Below are positions 7,032 through 14,717 of a stretch of DNA of 27,168 nucleotides, in pieces. The notes beneath the pieces are model-generated. The model had not been told where the DNA came from. It searched no databases and saw nothing but the letters and a program-made list of their open reading frames with translations. Made by a program: the position numbers and the translations under genes. Position 1 is the stretch's first letter. Every line of letters begins with the position of its first letter. Source of the stretch: CAYYGL01 sp964471235 (GTDB taxonomy: Bacteria > Calditrichota > Calditrichia > RBG-13-44-9 > J075); the NCBI GenBank assembly GCA_964471235.1, contig CAYYGL010000052.1:1-27168 (forward strand). The letters run 5' to 3'.

Positions 7032-8186
7032 CTACTTAATCCAGCTATAGGGATAATGCGGGTCATCCACTGCCAGACCTTCCTGCGCGGGAATCAGCGG
7101 TCGGAAAGTATCCACCATCACCGCCCATTCATCCGTTTTCACTTTGCCAATGGAGCCTTCATATTTCCCCGGCTGGGGACCGTGCGCCAATCCGTAGGGA
7201 TGCAGGGTGATGGAGCCTTTGCTTACCCCTTTGCGGCTCATAAAGTCGCCTTCCACGTAATAGAGCACCTCATCGCTGTCCACGTTACTGTGATTGTAGG
7301 GTGCGGGAATGGACTTTTCGTGATAATCGAACAGCCGGGGAACAAAGGAACAAATCACCAGCCCGGGTGCCTGAAACGTCTGATGCACCGGTGGCGGCTG
7401 GTGAATTTTCCCGGTAATGGGCATAAAATCCTTGATGTTAAAAATCCAGGGGTAATAGAAACCGTCCCAGCCCACCACATCAAAGGGGTGCTGCGCCAGT
7501 TGGTATTCCTGGATGCCGTCGGTGGTACGCAGCAGCCAGCGAAATTTGCCGGTTTCGTCTATCGGTTCGGTAAATTCCGGCACCCGAATATCCCGTTCGC
7601 AGTAAGGTGCATGTTCCAGGAATTGCCCGTATTCATTGATATACCGCCGGGGCGGTTCCACCGGTCCTGTTACTTCCATGATGAAAAAACGGCTGTCAGC
7701 AGATTCAATCTCGAATTTATGTAAAATGCCCCTGGGGATGACCACATAATCGCCGGGACCAAACTTTAGCCGACCAAAGGTGCTCAACACCTGCCCTTCA
7801 CCTTCATGCACAAAAACCACCTCATCGGCAATGCCGTTACGGTAGAAGAAATCCCCGGCTTGATTGGGGCGGGCGGTGAACAGGGCAATATCCCGGTTAA
7901 ACGCAATAGCCCGGCGACCGGTCAGCCAGTTCCCTTTTGCTTCAAACTTAAACGTCTCCCAATGGCGATGACGGTGCTGGCGGTCTTCCGCCCGTTTTAC
8001 GGTGACCGGTTTAAACTCCCCCACCTCGGCTATCCGGGTTGGCGGGCGGAGATGATAAAGATTGGAATATATATCGGAAAAACCTTCCCGCCCGGCTAAT
8101 TCCTCATGGTATAACGCTCCATCCGGTGCGCGATGTTGGATATGGCGCTTATCGGGGATGCTTCCCCGCTGCACATAATACGGCAT
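7032..8186 (-). CDS. hmgA: Homogentisate 1,2-dioxygenase
   Basis: 384 residues, the size of the shorter bacterial form. The enzyme opens the ring of homogentisate with O2 to give maleylacetoacetate in tyrosine/phenylalanine breakdown (cytoplasm). The three Fe(II) ligands of the family are visible: H299 in YNHSNVDSDE, E306 in SDEVLYY and H335 in YGLAHGPQPG. A cupin-type segment at 120-160 (VVFVHEGEGQ, GDYVVIPRGILHKFE) matches the N-terminal domain. Strong ribosome site AAGGAGG before the ATG at 8186. It lies 245 bases downstream of hppD on the same strand and uses that enzyme's product. Confidence 0.97.
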   Translation of the reverse strand: MPYYVQRGSIPDKRHIQHRAPDGALYHEELAGREGFSDIYSNLYHLRPPTRIAEVGEFKPVTVKRAEDRQHRHRHWETFKFEAKGNWLTGRRAIAFNRDIALFTARPNQAGDFFYRNGIADEVVFVHEGEGQVLSTFGRLKFGPGDYVVIPRGILHKFEIESADSRFFIMEVTGPVEPPRRYINEYGQFLEHAPYCERDIRVPEFTEPIDETGKFRWLLRTTDGIQEYQLAQHPFDVVGWDGFYYPWIFNIKDFMPITGKIHQPPPVHQTFQAPGLVICSFVPRLFDYHEKSIPAPYNHSNVDSDEVLYYVEGDFMSRKGVSKGSITLHPYGLAHGPQPGKYEGSIGKVKTDEWAVMVDTFRPLIPAQEGLAVDDPHYPYSWIK

Positions 8187-8431
8187 GATATCCTCCTTGG
8201 TTTGGGAAGAGAAGGGAGGGGGAAGGGTATAGGGTATTTAGGGAGATTGGTTTTTTAGGACATGAATGTGTCTAAGCACAGGGCACAATATTTCCTATTC
8301 CCCAATTGATACCCACACATCAATCCCCCTTTACTCGTTACTCGTCACTCATTCCCCTTTCCCTTCCTTCATCTCCCCGGTATTCATTTATGATTGTCTC
8401 GTCACGGTTTACGTCTTCACGTTTCCCGGTC
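8187..8431. repeat. Spacer between hppD and hmgA with stutter words
   Basis: 245 bases separate two genes of one pathway. GGGTATA/GGGTATT repeats at 8225-8238. At 8331-8351 there are three 7-bp units TTACTCG, TTACTCG, TCACTCA, the same word family as 965-992. No terminator or second promoter was recognised; the strand-opposite open frames have no support. Confidence 0.7.
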
Positions 8432-9526
8432 TTACAAATTCCCTCGACGTGCCTGTTCACGTTCAATCGATTCAAACAGCGCCTTAAAATTGCCCTTACC
8501 AAAGCCGGTGCAGCCCTTGCGCTGAATGATTTCATAGAACAGGGTGGGTCGGTCGGATACCGGTTTGGTGAAAATTTGCAGCAGGTAGCCGTGTTCATCC
8601 CGGTCAACCAGGATTCCCAATTCGGCTAAAGTCCGCACATCTTCGTCAATCTTGCCCACCCGATCGAGCAGCATCTCATAATACGTGGAAGGGGTATCCA
8701 GAAACTCCACCCCGTTTTCCCGCAGCATGGAAACAGTCTCCACGATATTTTTGGTATCCATGGCAATGTGCTGCACCCCGGGACCGTTGTAATATTCCAC
8801 AAACTCCTGAATCTGGGATTTTTTCAATCCCTTTGCCGGCCGGTTAATGGGCATTTTAATCCGCTCATTATCGTTGGTGACCACAATGGAGCGCAGGGAG
8901 GTATAATCGGTAGCGATATCCTTGTCATCCACCGTCCAGAAGCGATGGAATCCCAGCACATTCTCATACCACTTGGCAATTTTCTCCATATCCCCTTCCG
9001 GCTGGTTGCCCACAAAGTGATCCACAAAATTGAGGTTAACCGATCGGGTGGGGAGCGGTGATTGGTAAGGCACAAACCCGGGGAGAAACACGCCCTGGTA
9101 GTTATCCCGCTGCACAAAGGTGTGCAGGGTATCTCCGTAGGTATGAATACTTGCCAGGGTAACCGAGCCGTGCTCATCTTCGAAGGTGGTGGGCGCCATG
9201 TGGGAATATGCCCCGCGGGAGGTGGTGTATTCCCAGGCTGCCCGGGCGTCATCCACCCAGAATGCCACATCCCGCACCCCGTCGCCGTGGAGCATCAGGT
9301 GAACGTTCATGGGAGAATTGGCTTTGTAAGGAGAAGTTAAGACAAAGCGGATTTTATTTTGCTGAACTACATAGGCGGCTTTTTCCCGGTCCCCCGTCTC
9401 CAGTCCCCTATATGCAACCGGCTCAAAACCAAACATGGTCTGGTAGTAATGCATCGCCTGTTTGGCATTCCCCACAATAAAACGCACATGATCGGTGCCC
9501 ATAATTTTAAAAGGTGGCTTGCTCAC
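8432..9526 (-). CDS. hppD: 4-hydroxyphenylpyruvate dioxygenase
   Basis: 364 residues, full length. It converts 4-hydroxyphenylpyruvate and O2 to homogentisate and CO2. Two vicinal-oxygen-chelate halves are visible; the C-terminal one carries the iron ligands H170 (NFVDHFVGN), H253 (GPGVQHIAM) and E332 (LFYEIIQRKG). The family's C-terminal signature GFGKGNFKALFESIEREQ is present. The start is a GTG at 9526: GGAGG at 9539-9535 leaves 8 bases to it, while the ATG at 9533 is out of frame and too close. hmgA follows on the same strand, so the pair covers two consecutive steps of tyrosine breakdown. Genes for maleylacetoacetate isomerase and fumarylacetoacetase are not in the window. Confidence 0.98.
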   Translation of the reverse strand: MSKPPFKIMGTDHVRFIVGNAKQAMHYYQTMFGFEPVAYRGLETGDREKAAYVVQQNKIRFVLTSPYKANSPMNVHLMLHGDGVRDVAFWVDDARAAWEYTTSRGAYSHMAPTTFEDEHGSVTLASIHTYGDTLHTFVQRDNYQGVFLPGFVPYQSPLPTRSVNLNFVDHFVGNQPEGDMEKIAKWYENVLGFHRFWTVDDKDIATDYTSLRSIVVTNDNERIKMPINRPAKGLKKSQIQEFVEYYNGPGVQHIAMDTKNIVETVSMLRENGVEFLDTPSTYYEMLLDRVGKIDEDVRTLAELGILVDRDEHGYLLQIFTKPVSDRPTLFYEIIQRKGCTGFGKGNFKALFESIEREQARRGNL

Positions 9527-9871
9527 AGTTCATACCTCCTGTGTTTTGATAGGTTTTAATGGTTTTAATTTAATAGTCATTATTGATTTTGCCAACGAAA
9601 ATTTTGATTGGGAGAGGAGGAATGTGAAGGTGATGTTGGTAACGAATCTCAAAACCGGAATATACTATCACACTGAGTATTCCGCGAAATTCCGTGGTAT
9701 CTGCGTCATCCGTGTTCTATCCCCCTCCTCAGGCAGATGGGACGCGGATTACACTGAAGGCGCGGATTCTCTCGGAAGAAACTTTGGTTTGTCAGGGATG
9801 AACGCCCTTGCCTTGCGTTCATTGGCGGATCAGACGTCAGGGCGGTTTATCCGGGGCAACATCATTATTAT
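9527..9871. repeat. Intergenic region with stutter words and one hairpin
   Basis: No gene supported in 345 bases. GGTTTTAAT occurs twice in tandem at 9552-9569. At 9680-9717 a run of 9-10-bp words reads TTCCGCGAAA, TTCCGTGGTA, TCTGCGTCA, TCCGTGTTC. GCGGAT words recur at about 9740-9770. ATGAACGC (9798-9805) pairs with GCGTTCAT (9815-9822). The plus-strand open frame across it is built from these words and has no ribosome site or family feature. Confidence 0.65.
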
Positions 9872-10192
9872 TCATACATGCTCAACGGTAATGCCACCTT
9901 CCTTCTTGGCTCTGACTCTATCCGTAATCGTAATCTCAATGTGCTGATCTAATTTTTCCAGAAAGGAGAATAATCGCTCTATGGAAAATCCTTTTAACCT
10001 GCCCTTTTTTAAAGCGGATATTTTGGGTTGATTGATGCCAAGAATTTTAGCTGCTTCTTTTTGGGTAAGTCCTCTTTCTTCTATAATTTTGTTTATTATA
10101 GCGGCAAGCTTTGCCTTGGCGAATCTTTCTTCCGGATTCTGTAAACCCATGTCTTCAAAAACATTACCCGAGCTTATCATATATTCTTCCAT
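9872..10192 (-). CDS. HigA-like XRE-family antitoxin
   Basis: 106 residues from ATG 10192. AGAAGGA lies 8 bases upstream of this ATG, and the ATG falls 1 base after the toxin stop; the longer in-frame start at 10225 would lie inside the toxin gene and is less likely. The helix-turn-helix is clear (LTQKEAAKILGINQPKISAL, about residues 42-61), with the following KGRLKGFSIERLFSFLEKL typical of the HTH_37/HigA2 group. By family knowledge it neutralises the toxin and represses the shared promoter. The basic C-terminus ends in ITVEHV. Confidence 0.93.
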   Translation of the reverse strand: MEEYMISSGNVFEDMGLQNPEERFAKAKLAAIINKIIEERGLTQKEAAKILGINQPKISALKKGRLKGFSIERLFSFLEKLDQHIEITITDRVRAKKEGGITVEHV

Positions 10193-10193
10193 G

Positions 10194-10571
10194 TTAACTA
10201 TCCTTCTTCTTTTTGCTTTCTGCAATATCTTGTGCTTTTTTGAATCGTTGTCTGATAACTTCTATCTCTTCTTTCGGAGTTTTGATCCCCTTTTTAGACT
10301 TTTTCTTAAATGTATGAAGCACATATATCTCTTCACCTAATTTAGTTGCATATATGGCCCGATAGGTATCTTTATCATAATCGCTCCTTATTTCCATAAC
10401 CCCGGAAAATCCTTTTAAAGATTTTATGTTATGGTGATGCTCACCTGACTGGACCAGATAAAGTATATAGCCTATTTCATCTTGCACATCCTCAGGAAAA
10501 TTTTTGAGGTCTTTGAGCGAAGAACCAATCCAGATGATTGGTCTTAAAGTCTCATGCCCCGACTTTTCCAT
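10194..10571 (-). CDS. HigB-like (Gp49/RelE superfamily) toxin
   Basis: 125 residues. The conserved core of the phage-derived Gp49-like family is visible: KSLKGFSGVMEIRSDYDKDT, then YRAIYATKLGEEIYVLHTF and KKKSKKGIKTPKEEIE. The strand YVLHTFKKKSKKG carries the basic residues expected of ribosome-dependent mRNA interferases. The toxin gene comes first and the antitoxin second, the higBA order. The lysine-rich tail (ESKKKKDS) overlaps the antitoxin's ribosome site, so the two are translationally linked. Confidence 0.92.
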   Translation of the reverse strand: MEKSGHETLRPIIWIGSSLKDLKNFPEDVQDEIGYILYLVQSGEHHHNIKSLKGFSGVMEIRSDYDKDTYRAIYATKLGEEIYVLHTFKKKSKKGIKTPKEEIEVIRQRFKKAQDIAESKKKKDS

Positions 10572-11068
10572 ACCAACAAAATATCCTATATTTGGGATGT
10601 GTTTGCAATGTTTTTGTTTATTTGGTAAATATTCGGCCAGGTATTGTCAGGGTAAAGCGATTGCTTTCTCTAATGAAGCAACAATTGGTTTTTAGGCGTT
10701 CCGGCGTATTTTTTAGGGGACTTCTTCCGGGTGAAATTTGTCTCAAATGTCTTTGTTTCCCTACCCATGCGAAAAAACAGGCACAGCGCCAGGCTGAGGA
10801 AATTGGGTATCTTCATGGATTTTCGTTTCCTTTCATCGGAACCTGTGTGTAAATGGACTGGCGGCAAATCAAATGTGAGTCATCGCCCCTTTAGATTACC
10901 TGGCTACCGTGTGCATCAACCACCCGCCCGCCGTGCTAAGCAAGACTCCACAGCCGTAAAACCAGCCTGGCTTGTAAATTTTGTACTGCTTACCCATCGC
11001 CGAAGGGGGGTGGGTGCGGGGTTGGACGCTTCCTCAAAACTCCTTCTCCTCGCCCACAGTGTTCCTCC
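10572..11068. other. Intergenic region, no gene recognised
   Basis: About 500 bases. Open frames on both strands (for example 10731-11093 on the plus strand) have no recognisable domain, no good ribosome site and run across pyrimidine-rich, low-complexity sequence. About 11000-11020 carries an imperfect CCC...GGGTGGG palindrome. Nothing else is supported. Confidence 0.5.
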
Positions 11069-11374
11069 CTACAACTCGGCAAACACTTCGTAATGTTCTA
11101 CCTTCTCTTCCATTTCCAGCAGGAAACCTTCGTCTTCAGGGTAGTATTTCGCCTTTTCGTAATCTTCTCCCGCAAAGTTCCGGATGACTTCCAGATTTTC
11201 CCAGAATGTTATCAGCGTAAAATGCCCTTCATCTCCCTTCACGCTTCTCAGAAAAACCAACCGAATAAAGCCTTCCGTTCTTCGATAGTCCGCTATCGCT
11301 CGGTCCTTCAAAAACTCCGTATACGCTTCATAATCTTCTGCTTTCGTCCGTCCATGCCATATCCTGGCTATCAT
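11069..11374 (-). CDS. ABM-fold (antibiotic biosynthesis monooxygenase-like) small protein
   Basis: 101 residues from ATG 11374, preceded by GGAGG at good spacing. A ferredoxin-like ABM fold is suggested by the opening MIARIWHGRT, the central GFIRLVFLRS and FTLITFWENLEVIRNFAGED, all typical of this dimeric family. ABM proteins include haem-degrading and quinol-oxidising enzymes as well as many of unknown role; no specific function is claimed here. The start overlaps the stop of the decayed GNAT gene (ATGA at 11374-11371), so it was once translated together with that gene. Confidence 0.85.
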   Translation of the reverse strand: MIARIWHGRTKAEDYEAYTEFLKDRAIADYRRTEGFIRLVFLRSVKGDEGHFTLITFWENLEVIRNFAGEDYEKAKYYPEDEGFLLEMEEKVEHYEVFAEL

Positions 11375-11631
11375 GCTTTCTTCCTCCAATGCTCGTTCCC
11401 ATCGTATACCCACATCGTCTGTGTCTTCCCCACTCTCCTGAAGCTGAATTGCTTGTAAAAACCCACGGCTTCCCCATCCCCCACTACCATTTGCATGTGA
11501 AACTTCGCATCCCTCTCTTGCATCGTCACTGTAATGCTCTTTCCGATGCCTTAGCCTTGATAATCCGGGTGAACCACCAGGTTGTATTTATTTTGTTGAG
11601 TAAAAGAAATATACGGAGTGGAAGACTCTAT
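11371..11631 (-). pseudogene. Decayed GNAT N-acetyltransferase, C-terminal remnant
   Basis: Translating the minus strand upstream of the ABM gene gives TPYISFTQQNKYNLVVHPDY, QG, stop, GIGKSITVTMQERDAKFH, then VGDGEAVGFYKQFSFRRVGK to the TGA at 11373-11371. VHPDYQG-x-GIGK is the acetyl-CoA binding motif A of GNAT enzymes and EAVGFYKQFSF is motif B. The in-frame TAA at 11551-11553 replaces a residue usually Lys or Gln inside motif A. Upstream, an in-frame TGA at 11634-11632 ends the similarity and the N-terminal half was not found. The remnant is clear, the gene is not functional as read. Confidence 0.8.
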
Positions 11632-11677
11632 TCAAACCGTTTTTCTACAGCGGAAGGAATATTAATCCAGCCAGAAC

Positions 11678-11717
11678 CAGCTTGTTCCGGCGCTTTACAA
11701 AACACTGGAACAAGCTG
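11678..11717. repeat. Inverted repeat CAGCTTGTTCC / GGAACAAGCTG
   Basis: A perfect 11-bp inverted repeat (11678-11688 and 11707-11717) with an 18-base loop. On the plus strand it is followed after 7 bases by TTTTTT, like an intrinsic terminator for plus-strand transcripts, yet both flanking genes are on the minus strand. It may end antisense transcription or be an element end. Confidence 0.6.
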
Positions 11718-11773
11718 CTTACTGTTTTTTCGTTATTTACATTAATATGGAAAGCGTTGCTCTACACGAACAC

Positions 11774-14152
11774 CTACCGCGCCAGGCCCACGTAAATGCG
11801 GTTGGTGGCGGCGGGATGGTTCCAGATGATGTCATCCTGGTTATCACCATCTACATCCGCCATGAACATGGTGAACTGCTGCCAGTCGGTTACTTCCGGA
11901 TGGGTTTGCTCCACCCGGGAGAAATCAAAGGTGCCGTCGCTGCTACCCAATCCGACGACGGTCAAATTGCTGGTTGTGCGGTCATTCCAGATTAAATCCG
12001 CCCTGCCGTCGCCGTTGATATCCGCCAGGGTGCTCTCGAATACATTCGCACCGGCAATGGAGTTAATCTGAACCGGCAATTGGGTGTAATGACCGCCGCC
12101 GTCCGATAATCCCACATAAATGTGATTGTTATCGTTCAAGGTGGTTAAATCCCATACCAGGTCCGCCATGCCGTCGCCGTTCACATCGCCTAAATTGGTG
12201 CGCAAATTACTCCAATCCCCGGGATTATGATCCTGAAAGGAAGGTAGCTGAAAAAGGCCATTGGAGAAATTGATCCCGGTATAGGTGCGGTTATGGGTGG
12301 GGTGGGTGGTATTCCAGATGATGTCGTCGGCGCCGTCCCCGGTGATGTCGGCAATAAAAGCGTCATAGGGTCCCCATCCGGTTCCGGAATGATCCTGCCG
12401 ATTGGGGCTAACCAAAAAGCTGTCCACCCCATTGGAAAGCGCCACGTAGGTTCTGTTAAGAATACCGGTTTCGGTTACATTCCAGAGAATGTCATCATAA
12501 CCGTCCCCATTCACATCCCCCATAAACGTATCGTACAATGACCATCCAGAATAATAATTTAAAATGTCCGGAGGGAAAGAGAAGGTGCCGTCGCCGTTGG
12601 AAAGCCCGATATAGGTTCGATTTTGCCCCCCGGTATAGTTCCAGATCAGGTCGGTCATGTTATCCCCGTTGACATCTCCCACCAGGGTTTTGTAGAGTCC
12701 CCAGCCCTCTGGTGCTTGCTCCGGATGGGATACCGGTGTAGAGAAGGAGAAGGTGCCGTCGCCGTTGGCAAAACCCACGTACATTTCATTTCCCGAGGGA
12801 CCGGTATGGTTCCAGATCATATCCGCCATGCCATCGCCGTTTACATCCCCCACCAGTGTTTTCACCGGGGTATTGATGGGCAGCCCATCTTCCTGCACCG
12901 GTAAAAATCCGAAGGTGCCGGGCGTGGCAGCCACGGCAGTACACTCGGTAATATTGAATTCGGTGGTTTCGGTTACTTTGGCGATGCTGCCGTCGGTTAA
13001 ACTACGAAACGTATAGGAAAGGGGTGCCGCGCTGGTGAGGGGCACATTGTCGGTAAAATAATCCGCCCAGTTGCCGGAGCGAATCACCGCAATGGTGGCA
13101 TCGGCGTCACCGCCCAGGGAGGTGACGGCAATTTTGGCTTCCTGAAGGATAGTGCGTTGTTTGGCAGAGAGATTGGCATTCACATCCCCACCGATGCTGT
13201 TGTAAGCGGCGCTCAGGGTGGCGCGGATATCCGTCTCGCTGGCGGAGGAGGTGAAGGAGAACATCATCATCCGGCCGTACACCACATTGGAGACATACAC
13301 CGGGATGTTATCGGGGCCAATGCGTCCCAGGTTCACCTGCTCCTGCAATTTTTCACTGGTGAAGGCATCGCTGAAAAAGGCGTTTGGGGTCTGGGGCGGC
13401 GCTACCACCACTTCATACATCTTCTGGTAAAAATGGGCGGTAATGGTGGTCTCAGAGGCATTGCGACTGAAATCGCCGGTAGCGGAGGCGCTGAACCCCA
13501 GGAATCGTCCGGAAAGCCCCACCGAGAGAGCATATTCCGCTTCCGAGTGAAACGTTTCCATTTTAAACGTGATGGTGCTGGGGGTGGCAAGTCCTTCGGC
13601 GGTAGCATTGCCAATCATGGAGCCGATGGCTTGCGACACTTCCGCCTGGTCGGGATTGGGCACTTCCCGGAAGTTATCGTTGTTCGCCAGACTGGGAATA
13701 GAGACCTTAATCGGCGCCCGTTCGGCGATGATCAATCCCAGGAAAGACCCCTGCCCGTTTTTATAGCTTTTTCCCTGAATCAGCGCCCCGGGCCAGAGAA
13801 GCTCCACATCAGGACTGTACATCACGATTTGCTCGGGATTATCCTTCAGGGTGTAAGGGGTGCTGACGCACTGGTAGGTGACATCCGGGATGATGATCAC
13901 ATTGCCGTCTTCATCATATTCCTTCACATCCACCATTTCATCGGGCAGAGATTCGCTGGGTCCGATGGAATCCGGTCCCTGGGATTGTTCCAGCGGGGAG
14001 AATTCTCCCCAGGAGGGAAGACTCTGCATATAGCTGTTCACATCATCCACATTGGTATCCGGCGGCTCGGAGGGATTTTTACTGCAGGAGAGCATCACCT
14101 GAAACAAAACCGCTAATCCAAAAACCCATAATACTCGCTTACCTGTTTTCAT
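11774..14152 (-). CDS. Lipoprotein: cholesterol-dependent-cytolysin pore domain fused to a seven-repeat FG-GAP propeller
   Basis: 792 residues from ATG 14152, preceded by AAGGAG; an in-frame ATG at 14212 would spoil the signal peptide. Signal peptide 1-22 with C23 in MLSC suggests a lipoprotein. Residues ~35-400 read as CDC domains 1-3: WPGAL (120-124; CDCs YPGAL), APIKVSIPSL (146-155), a first amphipathic segment ~201-235 (ALSVGLSGRFLGFSASATGD), PVYVSNVVYGR (284-294; CDCs have nearly the same) and LGGDA (346-350), closing with PLSYTFRSLTDGSIAKVTE (377-395). The cholesterol-binding domain 4 and its Trp-rich undecapeptide are absent. Instead, 412-792 carry seven copies of D-x-x-GD-x-x-x-D-x-x-W (at 436, 493, 546, 602, 656, 711, 766; 53-57 apart), as in a Ca2+-binding seven-bladed propeller. 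GTFGF (412-416) can complete the last blade, which ends RIYVGLAR. Likely a surface or released pore former with a new targeting domain; function is inferred. Confidence 0.88.
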   Translation of the reverse strand: MKTGKRVLWVFGLAVLFQVMLSCSKNPSEPPDTNVDDVNSYMQSLPSWGEFSPLEQSQGPDSIGPSESLPDEMVDVKEYDEDGNVIIIPDVTYQCVSTPYTLKDNPEQIVMYSPDVELLWPGALIQGKSYKNGQGSFLGLIIAERAPIKVSIPSLANNDNFREVPNPDQAEVSQAIGSMIGNATAEGLATPSTITFKMETFHSEAEYALSVGLSGRFLGFSASATGDFSRNASETTITAHFYQKMYEVVVAPPQTPNAFFSDAFTSEKLQEQVNLGRIGPDNIPVYVSNVVYGRMMMFSFTSSASETDIRATLSAAYNSIGGDVNANLSAKQRTILQEAKIAVTSLGGDADATIAVIRSGNWADYFTDNVPLTSAAPLSYTFRSLTDGSIAKVTETTEFNITECTAVAATPGTFGFLPVQEDGLPINTPVKTLVGDVNGDGMADMIWNHTGPSGNEMYVGFANGDGTFSFSTPVSHPEQAPEGWGLYKTLVGDVNGDNMTDLIWNYTGGQNRTYIGLSNGDGTFSFPPDILNYYSGWSLYDTFMGDVNGDGYDDILWNVTETGILNRTYVALSNGVDSFLVSPNRQDHSGTGWGPYDAFIADITGDGADDIIWNTTHPTHNRTYTGINFSNGLFQLPSFQDHNPGDWSNLRTNLGDVNGDGMADLVWDLTTLNDNNHIYVGLSDGGGHYTQLPVQINSIAGANVFESTLADINGDGRADLIWNDRTTSNLTVVGLGSSDGTFDFSRVEQTHPEVTDWQQFTMFMADVDGDNQDDIIWNHPAATNRIYVGLAR

Positions 14153-14283
14153 AATTAACTCCTTATCTGTTTGGTTAGACATTGTTTTCCGTAGAACTTT
14201 TTTTGCCTTCATCTACCAACGCATGGAAAGTGTTTGGGAGTGATCATGGGTTTGAAAAAAATCGCCTCGTCCCCCTCCTCGTT

Positions 14284-14301
14284 GCGAAACTCCCGTTTCG
14301 C
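14284..14301. repeat. REP-like hairpin, stem GCGAAAC, loop TCCC
   Basis: GCGAAAC (14284-14290), loop TCCC, GTTTCGC (14295-14301). First member of a hairpin family with a TCC[C/G] loop in 14.28-16.05 kb; it lies in the divergent gap between the cytolysin-like gene and the module at 14463. Confidence 0.8.
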
Positions 14302-14462
14302 CTATAGTTAAAAAAAACCGGGCATTCTTTTGAGGTTGATTTTTTTGGTTAGCCCCTTCAAATTTGTTTTGACACATGAGTAAAATATATCTATACTTAA
14401 ATCACGTCGGGATCGTTAAGCAACGTTTCCAAATGCGAAGCGGATTGGTGCGGCAATATTAG

Positions 14463-14693
14463 ATGAAAACGACGAAATATTTTAGAACAAGCGTTATGTC
14501 ACGGCGACCTTATCTTAAAGCGGAATGGATTGAACATGTACTGAACAATCCTGTGCGCATCGAAGTTCAGTCAAATGGGCGTGTTCGGTATTGGGGATAT
14601 GTTGCCGAGAAGGAAAAATATCTGCGGGTGATAACCGAACCGGATAAAGAAACCGTTCATAACGCTTTCTTTGACCGTCGTTTCAAACCTTAA
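14463..14693 (+). CDS. Small conserved hypothetical protein paired with DUF2283
   Basis: 76 residues with the core KAEWIEHVLNNPVRIEVQS, GRVRYWGYVAEKEKYLRVIT and a C-terminal ETVHNAFFDRRFKP. I recognise this pattern as a frequent upstream neighbour of DUF2283 genes, probably DUF4258-like, but no biochemical role is known to me. The NxAFxDRRF end resembles the conserved His/Asn tail of small RelE/BrnT-like folds, so a toxin-antitoxin-type module is possible. The start at 14463 has no clear ribosome site; an in-frame ATG at 14496 is the alternative. Confidence 0.8.
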   Translation: MKTTKYFRTSVMSRRPYLKAEWIEHVLNNPVRIEVQSNGRVRYWGYVAEKEKYLRVITEPDKETVHNAFFDRRFKP

Positions 14694-14717
14694 GAGGATA
14701 ATTAAGGAGAGAAAACA

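Noticed and set aside
7056..7724. 222-residue frame antisense to hmgA
   Set aside because: Opposite strand of a certain gene in a GC-rich stretch; no domain.
9495..9947. 150-residue plus-strand frame after hppD
   Set aside because: Made of stutter words; no ribosome site or known domain.
10731..11093. 120-residue plus-strand frame between the TA pair and the ABM gene
   Set aside because: No recognised domain, basic biased composition, no good ribosome site.
13157..14116. 319-residue frame antisense to the cytolysin-like gene
   Set aside because: Mirror of the real coding frame, His/Gly-rich, no ribosome site.
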